A DNA stretch of 64,000 nt, taken from contig NZ_JAHUWJ010000013.1 of NCBI RefSeq assembly GCF_019219075.1, positions 1 to 64,000 on the forward strand, read 5' to 3'. Shown here in pieces: positions 53,513-61,309 of this stretch. Under the pieces are notes generated by a model. That model worked only from the letters and a program-made list of their open reading frames with translations, had not been told where the DNA came from and searched no databases. Every line of letters begins with the position of its first letter. Position 1 is the first letter of the stretch. Both the position numbers and the translations under genes were made by a program. Source of the stretch: Chitinophaga sp. sic0106 (lineage in GTDB: Bacteria; Bacteroidota; Bacteroidia; Chitinophagales; Chitinophagaceae).

Positions 53513-55702
53513 ATGAAGCACTTCCTTTTATTATTTCTGCTGATGGCCACTGCCAGCAGCTATACATACGCACAGGCACCTAAAACCGTCCGCTACGACC
53601 TCTACATCGGCGATACGATGGTGCACTACTCCGGTAAGATGTCGCACGCACTTGCCATTAACGGTACCATTCCCGGTCCTATCCTGGAATTCACCGAAGG
53701 CGATACAGCATTGATCTACGTCCACAACACCCTCAAAGGAGAAACCTCCATCCACTGGCATGGCGTAATTCTTCCTAACCAGGAAGATGGCGTTCCTTAC
53801 CTCACCACACAGCCTATCAAAGGCGGCCAAACACATGTGTTTAAGTTTCCGGTAGTACAACATGGTACGTATTGGTATCACAGCCATACCATGTTCCAGG
53901 AACAAAGCGGATTATATGGTTCGCTGATTTTTCATCCTAAAGCAAAAAGTGATATCCCTGAGAAAGTATTGCTGCTGAGCGATTGGTCCGACATGCATCC
54001 GCACCAGATCAACCGCTACCTGCACAATGCCAACGATTGGTTTGCCATCAAAAAAGGATCTACACAGAGTTATGCCGAAGCGGTAAAACAAAAACATTTC
54101 GGCACTAAAATCACCAACGAGTGGAAACGCATGACTGCCATGGATGTGAGTGATGTGTACTACGAAAAATTCCTGGCTAACGGCCACCTGAGCGATAGTA
54201 TGCCGGCATTGAAAGCGGGTGATAAAGTACGGCTCCGTATTATTAATGGCAGCTCTTCCACCTATTTCTGGATTAATTTTTCCGGAGGGAAATTATCAGT
54301 AGTATCCAACGATGGGGCTGATGTAGTGCCGGTGGAAGTAGACCGCCTGCTGGTAGGCGTTTCAGAAACATATGATGTGATAGTTACTATTCCTGATGAT
54401 ATGCGTTACCAGGTGCTGGCTACCGCCGAGGACAGAACCGGCTCTACCAGCCTGTGGCTGGGAAAAGGTATGGACATGCCCATGCCGCCCCTGGGGAAAC
54501 TCAAATATTTTGAGGGCATGAAAATGATGAACGACATGATGCTCATGAACGGCAACCTGGATACCAGCACCGGTATGCAAATGAGCAATCAGACCATGGA
54601 CATGAACACGGTGATGTACCCCGAAATGAGTGACGCACCGCAAAGCCACTCCGGGCACAACATGGAGCACATGAATATGACATCTCCCCAGGAAATAGTA
54701 ACCCTGAACTACGGCATGCTGAAAGCCCCGGAGAAAACGACGCTGCCACCGGATGCCCCTGTAAAGGAGCTGAAATTTGAACTCACCGGCAACATGAACC
54801 GGTACGTATGGACGGTGAATAACAAAACTGTTTCCGAGTCAGATAAAATCCTGATCCGTAAAGGCGAAGTAGTGCGGATGGTGATTTTCAACAATACAAT
54901 GATGCGCCACCCTATGCACCTCCACGGCCATTTCTTCCGGGTGCTGAATGGCCAGGGCGAATACTCCCCGCTGAAAACCGTGCTGGATATAATGCCCATG
55001 GAAGTGGATACGATTGAATTTGCGGCCACCGAAAGTGGCGACTGGTTCTTCCACTGCCATATCCTCTATCACATGATGAGTGGCATGGGCAGGGTGTTTA
55101 GTTATGTGGACGGTCCTCCGAACCCACAGGTGCCTGATCCGGCCTATGCCTGGAAAATGCTGAAAAAAGATGACCGCATGAAATACCTGCAGGCGCAGGT
55201 GGGCCTGGAAAGCAATGGTAGCGATGGAGAAATCCGTTTGTCCAACACCCGGTATCAGCTGAGCACAGAATGGCGTGTAGGCCTTAACGATAGACACGGT
55301 TATGAGAGTGAGAGCCATTTTGGAAGGTATTTTGGGAAGATGCAATGGCTGTTTCCTTACGTAGGCTGGGATGTGCGTTACCGTAAAATGGATGAAGCGG
55401 AGAAAAACATGTTTGGTCAGAAAAACACAAAAGATTTCCGGCAGGTGTTCCACATTGGCTTACAATATACGCTGCCAATGCTGATTGTGGCCGATGCCTC
55501 CCTGGATACCGACGGCCGTGTGCGACTACAGTTATCCCGCGAGGATGTGCCTATTTCCCGCCGGCTGCGCTTTAATTTCATGGTGAATACCGACTATGAG
55601 TATATGGCTGGCTTCCGGTATGTGATGACGAAAAACTTTGCGTTTAGTACGCATTATGACAGTGATATGGGCTTTGGAGCGGGTATCACCCTGAGTTATT
55701 AA
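53513..55702 (+). CDS. Multicopper oxidase (CopA-like) with CopB-like C-terminal domain
   Basis: 729 residues. Signal peptide (1-20). Three cupredoxin domains carry the copper ligands: HWH (81-83), HSH (123-125), 'HPMHLHGHFF' (His466 on) and 'HCHILYHMMSGM' (His514, Cys515, His516, His520, Met525). A Met/His-rich stretch (about 320-385, e.g. 'GMKMMNDMMLMNGN') resembles those of CueO/CopA copper oxidases. From about 560 the protein changes to a beta-barrel-like tail with 'GKMQWLFPYVGWDVRY' and 'FSTHYDSDMGFGAGITLSY', which resembles the outer-membrane CopB family. Role: periplasmic Cu(I) oxidation and copper resistance, possibly anchored to the outer membrane by the tail. Confidence 0.92.
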   Translation: MKHFLLLFLLMATASSYTYAQAPKTVRYDLYIGDTMVHYSGKMSHALAINGTIPGPILEFTEGDTALIYVHNTLKGETSIHWHGVILPNQEDGVPYLTTQPIKGGQTHVFKFPVVQHGTYWYHSHTMFQEQSGLYGSLIFHPKAKSDIPEKVLLLSDWSDMHPHQINRYLHNANDWFAIKKGSTQSYAEAVKQKHFGTKITNEWKRMTAMDVSDVYYEKFLANGHLSDSMPALKAGDKVRLRIINGSSSTYFWINFSGGKLSVVSNDGADVVPVEVDRLLVGVSETYDVIVTIPDDMRYQVLATAEDRTGSTSLWLGKGMDMPMPPLGKLKYFEGMKMMNDMMLMNGNLDTSTGMQMSNQTMDMNTVMYPEMSDAPQSHSGHNMEHMNMTSPQEIVTLNYGMLKAPEKTTLPPDAPVKELKFELTGNMNRYVWTVNNKTVSESDKILIRKGEVVRMVIFNNTMMRHPMHLHGHFFRVLNGQGEYSPLKTVLDIMPMEVDTIEFAATESGDWFFHCHILYHMMSGMGRVFSYVDGPPNPQVPDPAYAWKMLKKDDRMKYLQAQVGLESNGSDGEIRLSNTRYQLSTEWRVGLNDRHGYESESHFGRYFGKMQWLFPYVGWDVRYRKMDEAEKNMFGQKNTKDFRQVFHIGLQYTLPMLIVADASLDTDGRVRLQLSREDVPISRRLRFNFMVNTDYEYMAGFRYVMTKNFAFSTHYDSDMGFGAGITLSY

Positions 55703-55710
55703 CCACGACA

Positions 55711-55739
55711 TGATCATCCCGCCAGTGGCGGGATGATCA
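55711..55739. terminator. Bidirectional terminator after the copper locus
   Basis: A 13-bp perfect stem, TGATCATCCCGCC/GGCGGGATGATCA, with a 3-nt loop, between the oxidase stop and the stop of the small opposite-strand gene. Confidence 0.85.
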
Positions 55740-55743
55740 AAAA

Positions 55744-55902
55744 TCATTTCTTATTCAGATCCCTGATTTCTGTCAGCAATTCCTCCATTTTCTTCAGCCT
55801 TTTGGCTTGCCGCACGAAGTAAATAACGATGGCAACGACTGCTGCTGCAATCAGTCCGTACCATAAAATAACATATAGAAATATACCGATTCCAAAATGC
55901 AT
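55744..55902 (-). CDS. 52-residue single-helix membrane protein
   Basis: The minus strand from ATG 55902 to TGA 55744 encodes MHFGIGIFLYVILWYGLIAA followed by AVVAIVIYFVRQAKRLKKME and a charged tail ending RDLNKK. A membrane helix (about 4-30) is followed by a basic then acidic amphipathic helix, with a positive-inside layout. Reasons to accept it: clean composition, coding across the whole gap between a terminator and the next promoter, and a layout common for tiny Bacteroidota membrane proteins. Function unknown. Confidence 0.6.
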   Translation of the reverse strand: MHFGIGIFLYVILWYGLIAAAVVAIVIYFVRQAKRLKKMEELLTEIRDLNKK

Positions 55903-56075
55903 AATGGGTTAGTGTTTTAGTTAATTCTTATAAATATAGGTATAGGGGGAGACATCAGTGGTTTTTTTCTATGGCCCTCCGTCCCGGGCACCCGCCACAA
56001 GGGCCGCCTGCACCAGGTTTCAGCTCACCGGTGGACGGGAACTGGCTGGCGTCATCTTCTTATCCAGTCACATCG

Positions 56076-56083
56076 TATCTTTG
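56076..56083 (+). promoter_or_regulatory. -7 element TATCTTTG of the helicase gene
   Basis: An exact TAnnTTTG match ending 4 bp before the ATG at 56088. It supports that ATG over the longer upstream frame and implies a leaderless or nearly leaderless message. Confidence 0.6.
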
Positions 56084-56087
56084 CAGG

Positions 56088-57992
56088 ATGGATTATTTCA
56101 AAAAGCTCCAGGGATTACTAAAAACAGAACGGGAAGAAGACCGTAAATCATATCAGTCACTGACGGAGAGCACCTCTGTACAGGATCGCAGGGCCGGCGG
56201 CCTGGCCTGGTACCCCATCGCCATCAGGGGTAGTGAAATGAGCCGCGGCGATTACCTGACCGTAGAAGTAGAACGCACCACGCATCACGATATACCCCAT
56301 CAGCTGAGAAGCGGCGTTTCTGCCGTACTCTTTTCGAACCATGACCGCAATCGCCATCAGCAGGAAGGGGTGATATCCTGGGTAGGCGGGAACCGCCTCA
56401 AAATCACCCTGCGCACCGATGAGCTGCCCGAATGGGCCGATGATGGCAAACTCGGCATCGATCTGTTGTTTGATGATAACAGCTACGATGAAATGCAAAA
56501 TGCCCTGAAACTGGCCATAGCCCTGTCGGACGATAATAAAGCCGGCCGGTTGGTACGCGTGCTCACCGGGCAGGCTGCCCCAAACTTCCGTACAGACGTA
56601 GTGCCTGTAACTATTCCCAGTCTCAACACTTCACAAAATGAAGCCGTCAATAAAATATTGCAGGCCTGCGATGTAGCGGTGGTGCATGGGCCGCCAGGCA
56701 CCGGTAAAACCACCACGCTGGTGCAGGCTATCAAAGCTTTGATACAACAGGAGCCACAGCAGATTCTGGTGGTGGCACCCAGCAATGCGGCTGTTGATTT
56801 ATTAAGTGAGAAGTTAGCCGAGCAGGGGCTGAATGTATTGCGGGTGGGCAATCCTGCCCGTGTATCCGAGCGGTTGTTATCCTTAACACTGGAGCGGAAA
56901 ATGCAGGGCCATAACAGTTTGAAGGAGGTGAGCCGCCTCCGTAAGCAGGCCAACGAGTTCCGTAACATGGCCCATAAGTACAAGCGTAACTTCGGCAAGG
57001 CGGAGCGCGAGCAACGCAAAGCCTTATTTGATGAAGCCCGCAAGATCATCAAGGAAGTGGAAAATATTGAGCAGTATGTGATTGAGGATGTAGTAGCCAA
57101 GGCACAGGTGATTACCGCCACACCCGTAGGCAGCAATCACTATACGGTGAAAAATCTAAAGTATCGCACGGTAATCATCGATGAGGCAGGACAGGCGCTG
57201 GAGCCCGCCTGCTGGATACCTATCCTGAAAGGAGAAAAGGTAATCCTTGCCGGCGACCATTGTCAGCTGCCGCCTACTATCAAGTCGCATGAAGCCGCTG
57301 CTGCCGGCCTGGCCACCACCCTGTTGGAAAAAGTGGTAGCGCTGTATCCGGAGGCGGTGGTACTCCTGGAAGAGCAGTATCGTATGCATGCCACCATCAT
57401 GGGTTATTCCTCCAATGTATTCTATAACGACCGCTTACGTGCGCACGGCTCCGTAGCCGCGCACCTGCTGTACGACAACGATACGCCGCTGGCATTTATT
57501 GATACTGCCGGCTGTGGCTTCGATGAAAAAACGGATGGCACCAGCACTACCAATCCTGAAGAAGCGGCTTTTCTGTTCCGTCATTTAGAGATCATGGCCA
57601 ATGCCTTAGCGCCGCATTACACCCCGGAAAACTTCCCGACGGTAGCCATTATATCTCCCTACAGACAACAGATAGAGGTACTCAAGGAGCAACTGGCCCA
57701 TTACCCGGCATTACAGCCTTATAAGGCCCGTATTACCATCAATACGATCGACAGCTTTCAAGGGCAGGAGCGGGATATGGTGTACATAAGCATGACCCGC
57801 AGCAACACGGAAAATAAGATTGGCTTCCTGTCCGACATCCGTCGGATGAACGTGGCGATGACCCGCGCGAAGAAGAAACTGGTGGTGATTGGCGACAGCG
57901 GCACCTTGTCGCAACTACCATTCTACGCTGATTTCATTGCCTACGCAGAGGCGCAAAACAGCTACCAGAGCGCCTGGGAGTATGCAGAGTAA
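56088..57992 (+). CDS. IGHMBP2/SMUBP-2-like superfamily 1 helicase
   Basis: 634 residues from the ATG at 56088 (MDYFKKLQGLLKTEREEDRK). An open extension to 55971 encodes a Pro-rich peptide that overlaps the promoter and is rejected. An N-terminal beta-barrel domain (about 20-150) leads to SF1 motifs: Walker A 'VHGPPGTGKTTTLVQAI' (about 200), motif II 'VIIDEAGQALEPACW', 'LAGDHCQLPPTIKS', 'LLEEQYRMHATIM', 'IDSFQGQERDMVYISMTRSN' and 'RRMNVAMTRAKKKLVVIGD'. This is the UPF1-like 5'-to-3' DNA/RNA helicase group. Monocistronic. Confidence 0.93.
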   Translation: MDYFKKLQGLLKTEREEDRKSYQSLTESTSVQDRRAGGLAWYPIAIRGSEMSRGDYLTVEVERTTHHDIPHQLRSGVSAVLFSNHDRNRHQQEGVISWVGGNRLKITLRTDELPEWADDGKLGIDLLFDDNSYDEMQNALKLAIALSDDNKAGRLVRVLTGQAAPNFRTDVVPVTIPSLNTSQNEAVNKILQACDVAVVHGPPGTGKTTTLVQAIKALIQQEPQQILVVAPSNAAVDLLSEKLAEQGLNVLRVGNPARVSERLLSLTLERKMQGHNSLKEVSRLRKQANEFRNMAHKYKRNFGKAEREQRKALFDEARKIIKEVENIEQYVIEDVVAKAQVITATPVGSNHYTVKNLKYRTVIIDEAGQALEPACWIPILKGEKVILAGDHCQLPPTIKSHEAAAAGLATTLLEKVVALYPEAVVLLEEQYRMHATIMGYSSNVFYNDRLRAHGSVAAHLLYDNDTPLAFIDTAGCGFDEKTDGTSTTNPEEAAFLFRHLEIMANALAPHYTPENFPTVAIISPYRQQIEVLKEQLAHYPALQPYKARITINTIDSFQGQERDMVYISMTRSNTENKIGFLSDIRRMNVAMTRAKKKLVVIGDSGTLSQLPFYADFIAYAEAQNSYQSAWEYAE

Positions 57993-58044
57993 GCTAACGC
58001 TTTCATTATCATTAAAATAAATTTGGCAGAATCAAACTTCTGCG

Positions 58045-58052
58045 TATCTTTG
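58045..58052 (+). promoter_or_regulatory. -7 element TATCTTTG of tRNA-Leu
   Basis: An exact TAnnTTTG match 25 bp upstream of the mature tRNA 5' end. Confidence 0.6.
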
Positions 58053-58076
58053 CGGTCCTGAAACACAAAATCAGTT

Positions 58077-58160
58077 GCCCAGATGGCGAAATTGGTAGAC
58101 GCACTGTGTTCAGGTCGCAGCGCTCGCAAGGGTGTGCTGGTTCGAATCCAGTTCTGGGCA
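58077..58160 (+). tRNA. tRNA-Leu (anticodon CAG)
   Basis: 84 nt. Acceptor stem GCCCAGA (58077-58083) pairs with TCTGGGC (58153-58159), with discriminator A58160. D-arm with GGCGAAATTGGTAGACGC, anticodon stem CTGTG/CGCAG with loop TTCAGGT (anticodon CAG), a long variable arm as expected for a class II leucine tRNA, and T-loop GGTTCGAATCC. CCA is not encoded. A TAnnTTTG promoter lies upstream and a strong terminator downstream. Confidence 0.97.
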
Positions 58161-58171
58161 CTTGGCAAAAT

Positions 58172-58201
58172 AAGCCGTATAAGTAAAAACTTATACGGCT
58201 T
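58172..58201 (+). terminator. Terminator of tRNA-Leu
   Basis: AAGCCGTATAAGT pairs perfectly (13 bp) with ACTTATACGGCTT around an AAAA loop, followed by ATTTTTTT. Confidence 0.9.
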
Positions 58202-58265
58202 ATTTTTTTAGATGTCATTGATTGTTTAATTTAACAAGGATATCTAAATCCAATTCCTTCAGATT

Positions 58266-59609
58266 ATGAAAGTCACGGTTCAGCAAATAGATCAACTGAT
58301 TAAGGAGTGGCAGACATTGCAACCTGTTAACCCGAAGTATCAACAGGAGATAGACAAGAAATTCAGACTTGAATTTAACTACAACTCCAACCACATAGAG
58401 GGCAACACCCTCACCTATGGAGAAACAGCCTTACTCTTGTTTTTCGATAAAACTTCCGGCAACCATGATCTAAGGGAGTTTGAGGAAATGAAAGCACATG
58501 ATGTAGCGTTCGATATCGTGAAAAAATGGAGCCAGAACACGGAATATCCATTGAACGAGCGGGATCTAAAAAACCTGCATGAGATTCTGTTAGTGCGGCC
58601 ATTCTGGAAAGACGCTATTACTTCAAATGGAACTACCACCCGCCGGCAAATTGAAATAGGCAACTATAAAAAGTATCCAAACTCTGTACTTCTGCAAAAC
58701 GGGGAGATATTTCACTACACCTCTCCGGAAGATACCCCTATTGAAATGGGAGAATTAATATCCTGGTACAGATCAGAGGAAGAAAAGAAAGAATTGCACC
58801 CGGTTGCATTAGCGGCCTTATTACACTATAAATTCGTACGGATTCACCCGTTCGATGATGGCAATGGAAGAATGAGCCGGCTGCTTATGAATTTTGTATT
58901 GCTGAAATATGGATTGCCGCCAGTTGTGATAAAAGCCAGCGACAAAAAGAACTATCTATTTGCACTAAATCAGGCTGATACTGGCGATTTAAATGCATTT
59001 ATAACATATGTTTCTGCTCAACTTACATGGAGCCTTGAGCTATCAATTAAGGGCGCAAAAGGGGAAAGTCTGGAAGAAGAAGATGATATTGATAAAGAAA
59101 TAGCTATTTGGAAGCGGCAGCAAAATACGCCGCATCAAGAAAGTATCAGAAGCAATGCATCCATATATACGCTTTATTTTCAACATGGTCTCAGAGAATT
59201 AATATTGGAATTTGAGGAGAGTCATAGACCATTTCATGAAATGTTTCATCAGATACGTCCGTATTTTATTATAGACCAGATTCCTCTTCGTATAAACGTG
59301 GCGTCCACATTAGAGGAGTTTGATAAGGAAATGAATTACTTTGCTAGTGAGACACAGATCAGATCAACCAACATCGATTTTGGTATCAATTTAATTGAGT
59401 ACAAATTTAACCTTAAGGAAACCTTTGACCTCAAACCACAATTGAAGGTTAATTTAAATTTCTCCAATTACACCATTGGACACAACCAACACATCCTACT
59501 AACAAAAAATTATACTGAAGGAATATCTGAAGAGGAAAGACAAAAAATAATAGCAACTGTTAAAAAGGATACCTTCAGTGCTATAAAAAAACTTTCAGAA
59601 GGCAAATAG
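58266..59609 (+). CDS. Fic family protein (class II, self-inhibited)
   Basis: 447 residues. The Fic core (about 30-250) contains the canonical active site HPFDDGNGRMSR (194-205), with catalytic His194 and the anion-hole GNGR. Upstream, S41-x3-E45-G46 in 'SNHIEGN' matches the [S/T]xxxE[G/N] inhibitory helix of class II Fic proteins, so activity should be self-restrained. The C-terminal ~190 residues are charged and without a named domain. Fic enzymes transfer AMP or related groups to proteins. The gene is AT-rich relative to the chromosome before the tRNA and starts the accessory block after tRNA-Leu. Confidence 0.92.
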   Translation: MKVTVQQIDQLIKEWQTLQPVNPKYQQEIDKKFRLEFNYNSNHIEGNTLTYGETALLLFFDKTSGNHDLREFEEMKAHDVAFDIVKKWSQNTEYPLNERDLKNLHEILLVRPFWKDAITSNGTTTRRQIEIGNYKKYPNSVLLQNGEIFHYTSPEDTPIEMGELISWYRSEEEKKELHPVALAALLHYKFVRIHPFDDGNGRMSRLLMNFVLLKYGLPPVVIKASDKKNYLFALNQADTGDLNAFITYVSAQLTWSLELSIKGAKGESLEEEDDIDKEIAIWKRQQNTPHQESIRSNASIYTLYFQHGLRELILEFEESHRPFHEMFHQIRPYFIIDQIPLRINVASTLEEFDKEMNYFASETQIRSTNIDFGINLIEYKFNLKETFDLKPQLKVNLNFSNYTIGHNQHILLTKNYTEGISEEERQKIIATVKKDTFSAIKKLSEGK

Positions 59610-59742
59610 GCTGTCAGCTCTAATAACAGCAATTCTGGCTCGCTAACTTCTTAATTTTATTTAGAACCCCAAGGAGCTATTCCAGCTCTAGCCTCCGTAC
59701 ATAAACTTCACAAACTTTTCATCATTATATTTATTTAAGTCG

Positions 59743-59750
59743 TACATTTG
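59743..59750 (+). promoter_or_regulatory. -7 element TACATTTG of the toxin-antitoxin-chaperone operon
   Basis: An exact TAnnTTTG match 20 bp before the ATG at 59771. Confidence 0.55.
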
Positions 59751-59770
59751 TCAACCTATAAGTTACCCCA

Positions 59771-60316
59771 ATGCAATTAATTGAAGTTTATAAAACAGAC
59801 ATTGATAATCAACTTTTAGCCATAAAATATGATGGAAATGACACTGATGAACTTACACGAATCTTTGATGACTGGTATGATGTAGAGTTTTTATACAAAT
59901 TCCTGGAGGCAAACCAACAAGATCTGGAGGAAGCTTTTCAGCGGAAGATAACAATCGAAGAAGCAGTGGAAGAAATATCATCGGAAGTGGGTATGCTCGA
60001 AGAACAGTTATTAGATCGATTTACTAAAGGCAAAATGCAGGAACTATTCGCGCCTTTAAATAATAATGAATATGTTATTGAACTTCAAGAATCAAAAGGA
60101 AAAATAAAAGCGAGGAGCTTTAGACGACCTAAAGTACGGATCTATGCGATTAGAATTGCACCAAATGTTTTTATTATTACTGGAGGAGCTATTAAACTAA
60201 CAAATGCTATGCAGGATCGCCCTCATACTCGTATGGAATTAATCAAAATCCGAAAAGTAAAGCAATGGCTAAGACAAAATGGTTGTGAATTCCCTGAAGA
60301 TTTAAACGATTTGTAA
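59771..60316 (+). CDS. Putative toxin of a three-gene TA-chaperone operon
   Basis: 181 residues. No family was recognised with certainty. An acidic helical N-terminal half (about 20-90; 'NQQDLEEAFQRKITIEEAVE') leads to a basic C-terminal part with 'KIKARSFRRPKVRIYAIRIA' and 'FIITGGAIKLTNAMQDRPHT', whose R-x-Y-x-hydrophobic strand followed by a turn recalls RelE/HigB-fold toxins. The gene is followed after 1 bp by an XRE-type antitoxin and then by a SecB-like protein. Toxin-before-antitoxin order is the HigBA order. The toxin call rests mainly on this context; an mRNA-cleaving activity is inference. Confidence 0.55.
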   Translation: MQLIEVYKTDIDNQLLAIKYDGNDTDELTRIFDDWYDVEFLYKFLEANQQDLEEAFQRKITIEEAVEEISSEVGMLEEQLLDRFTKGKMQELFAPLNNNEYVIELQESKGKIKARSFRRPKVRIYAIRIAPNVFIITGGAIKLTNAMQDRPHTRMELIKIRKVKQWLRQNGCEFPEDLNDL

Positions 60317-60317
60317 C

Positions 60318-60767
60318 ATGAACAACATTAAACTTGAAAAATTAATCAGCAAAACGCCTTCTGATTGGAAAGAAAAAGCGCAACAGCGGATGGGCGAAAA
60401 ATCGTGGAAACGCAAATCAAGAGCAGTGGCTATTACTGTCCTTTCACAATTGAGCGCAAAAGGAATAACTCAAACAGATCTGGCAGAGCGAATGGGTGTA
60501 TCCCGACAACAAATTTCAAAGATTGTAAAAGGGCAGGAAAACCTAACACTCGAGACTATTGATAAATTAGAACAGGCATTGGGCATTACAATTATAAAAA
60601 TTCTAGCAGGCCACACTGAAACATATCAGGCAAAAATACCTTTGCCAACGAGCTTAATAATACCACAAGTTTTAATATGTATGCCACTCTTTTCTTCCAA
60701 AAGGAAACAAAAAGAGGCAGTTATTGAAGTTCCTGATAATAGTACTTACATGTCATTTACCGCCTGA
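60318..60767 (+). CDS. XRE-family antitoxin with C-terminal extension
   Basis: 149 residues. A helix-turn-helix of the Cro/XRE type at about 45-95 ('GITQTDLAERMGVSRQQISK', 'LTLETIDKLEQALGI') is preceded by a basic region. Beyond the HTH is a ~45-residue tail rich in hydrophobics and prolines ('IPLPTSLIIPQVLICMPLF', then 'SSKRKQKEAVIEVPDN'). In toxin-antitoxin-chaperone systems such a tail is the chaperone-addiction segment bound by the SecB-like partner. Starts 1 bp after the toxin stop. It should also repress the operon. Confidence 0.8.
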   Translation: MNNIKLEKLISKTPSDWKEKAQQRMGEKSWKRKSRAVAITVLSQLSAKGITQTDLAERMGVSRQQISKIVKGQENLTLETIDKLEQALGITIIKILAGHTETYQAKIPLPTSLIIPQVLICMPLFSSKRKQKEAVIEVPDNSTYMSFTA

Positions 60768-60793
60768 TACCACAACATACATTATCTAATCAC

Positions 60794-61219
60794 ATGAATA
60801 TAGAATACAGATTTTTAAACATCATAACCGAGCAGTTTGCAATTATTGAACATGTTTACAGGGAAGGGATAGTATCCAATATTAAAGCCACTATTGGTTA
60901 TAATGTTTCAGATAATGCGCCAGCAATAAAGACTGCTATTAAATTAGAAATATTTCAGGAAGAGAAAATATTCCTGATCTGCGAAATTGCATGCATTTTT
61001 GGAATTAAGGATAATAGTTGGGTCACGATATATGACAACACAGCCAAGCAAATAAAGTTGCCCAAAAAATTCGCAGGTCAACTGGCAACTCTTACCATGG
61101 ACACCGCGCGGGGCATACTTCATGCCAAAACGGAAGGATTACCTGTACATACTGCTGTTATTCTCCCATTAACTTCATTCAAGCATATTGTAAAAGAAGA
61201 TGTGATAATAGATTTATAA
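60794..61219 (+). CDS. SecB-like chaperone of a toxin-antitoxin-chaperone system
   Basis: 141 residues. A strand-rich N-terminal half ('IKTAIKLEIFQEEKIFLICE', then 'IACIFGI') and a helical C-terminal half ending 'TARGILHAKTEGLPVHTAVI' then 'LPLTSF' match the layout of SecB-fold proteins, whose last helix follows a 'rgil...t.g......LP' segment. No signal peptide, so cytosolic. It lies 26 bp after the antitoxin, and a strong terminator closes the operon. In Mycobacterium tuberculosis a SecB-like protein stabilises a HigA antitoxin; I infer the same here. Assignment is by pattern, not by search. Confidence 0.6.
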   Translation: MNIEYRFLNIITEQFAIIEHVYREGIVSNIKATIGYNVSDNAPAIKTAIKLEIFQEEKIFLICEIACIFGIKDNSWVTIYDNTAKQIKLPKKFAGQLATLTMDTARGILHAKTEGLPVHTAVILPLTSFKHIVKEDVIIDL

Positions 61220-61235
61220 GATACAAAGAATGCTA

Positions 61236-61282
61236 TGTGATCAAATAGGCCTGCTCATGCTGAGGAGGCCTATTTGATCACA
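61236..61282. terminator. Bidirectional terminator between chaperone and susD genes
   Basis: A 17-bp perfect stem (61236-61252 with 61266-61282, arms TGTGATCAAATAGGCCT/AGGCCTATTTGATCACA) and a 13-nt loop, placed between convergent genes. Confidence 0.85.
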
Positions 61283-61309
61283 TTGTATTCCGTTCAACAA
61301 AAATCCCCC

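Noticed and set aside
55971..56087. Longer N-terminus for the helicase
   Set aside because: The added 39 residues are Pro/Gly/Ser-rich and the stretch contains the -7 promoter element, so translation most likely starts at 56088.
58137..61300. Direct repeat of the tRNA-Leu 3' end (attR) bounding the Fic/TAC block
   Set aside because: I looked for GGTTCGAATCC or TTCTGGGCA after the tRNA and found no copy up to the next operon, so integration at the tRNA is only an inference from position and composition.
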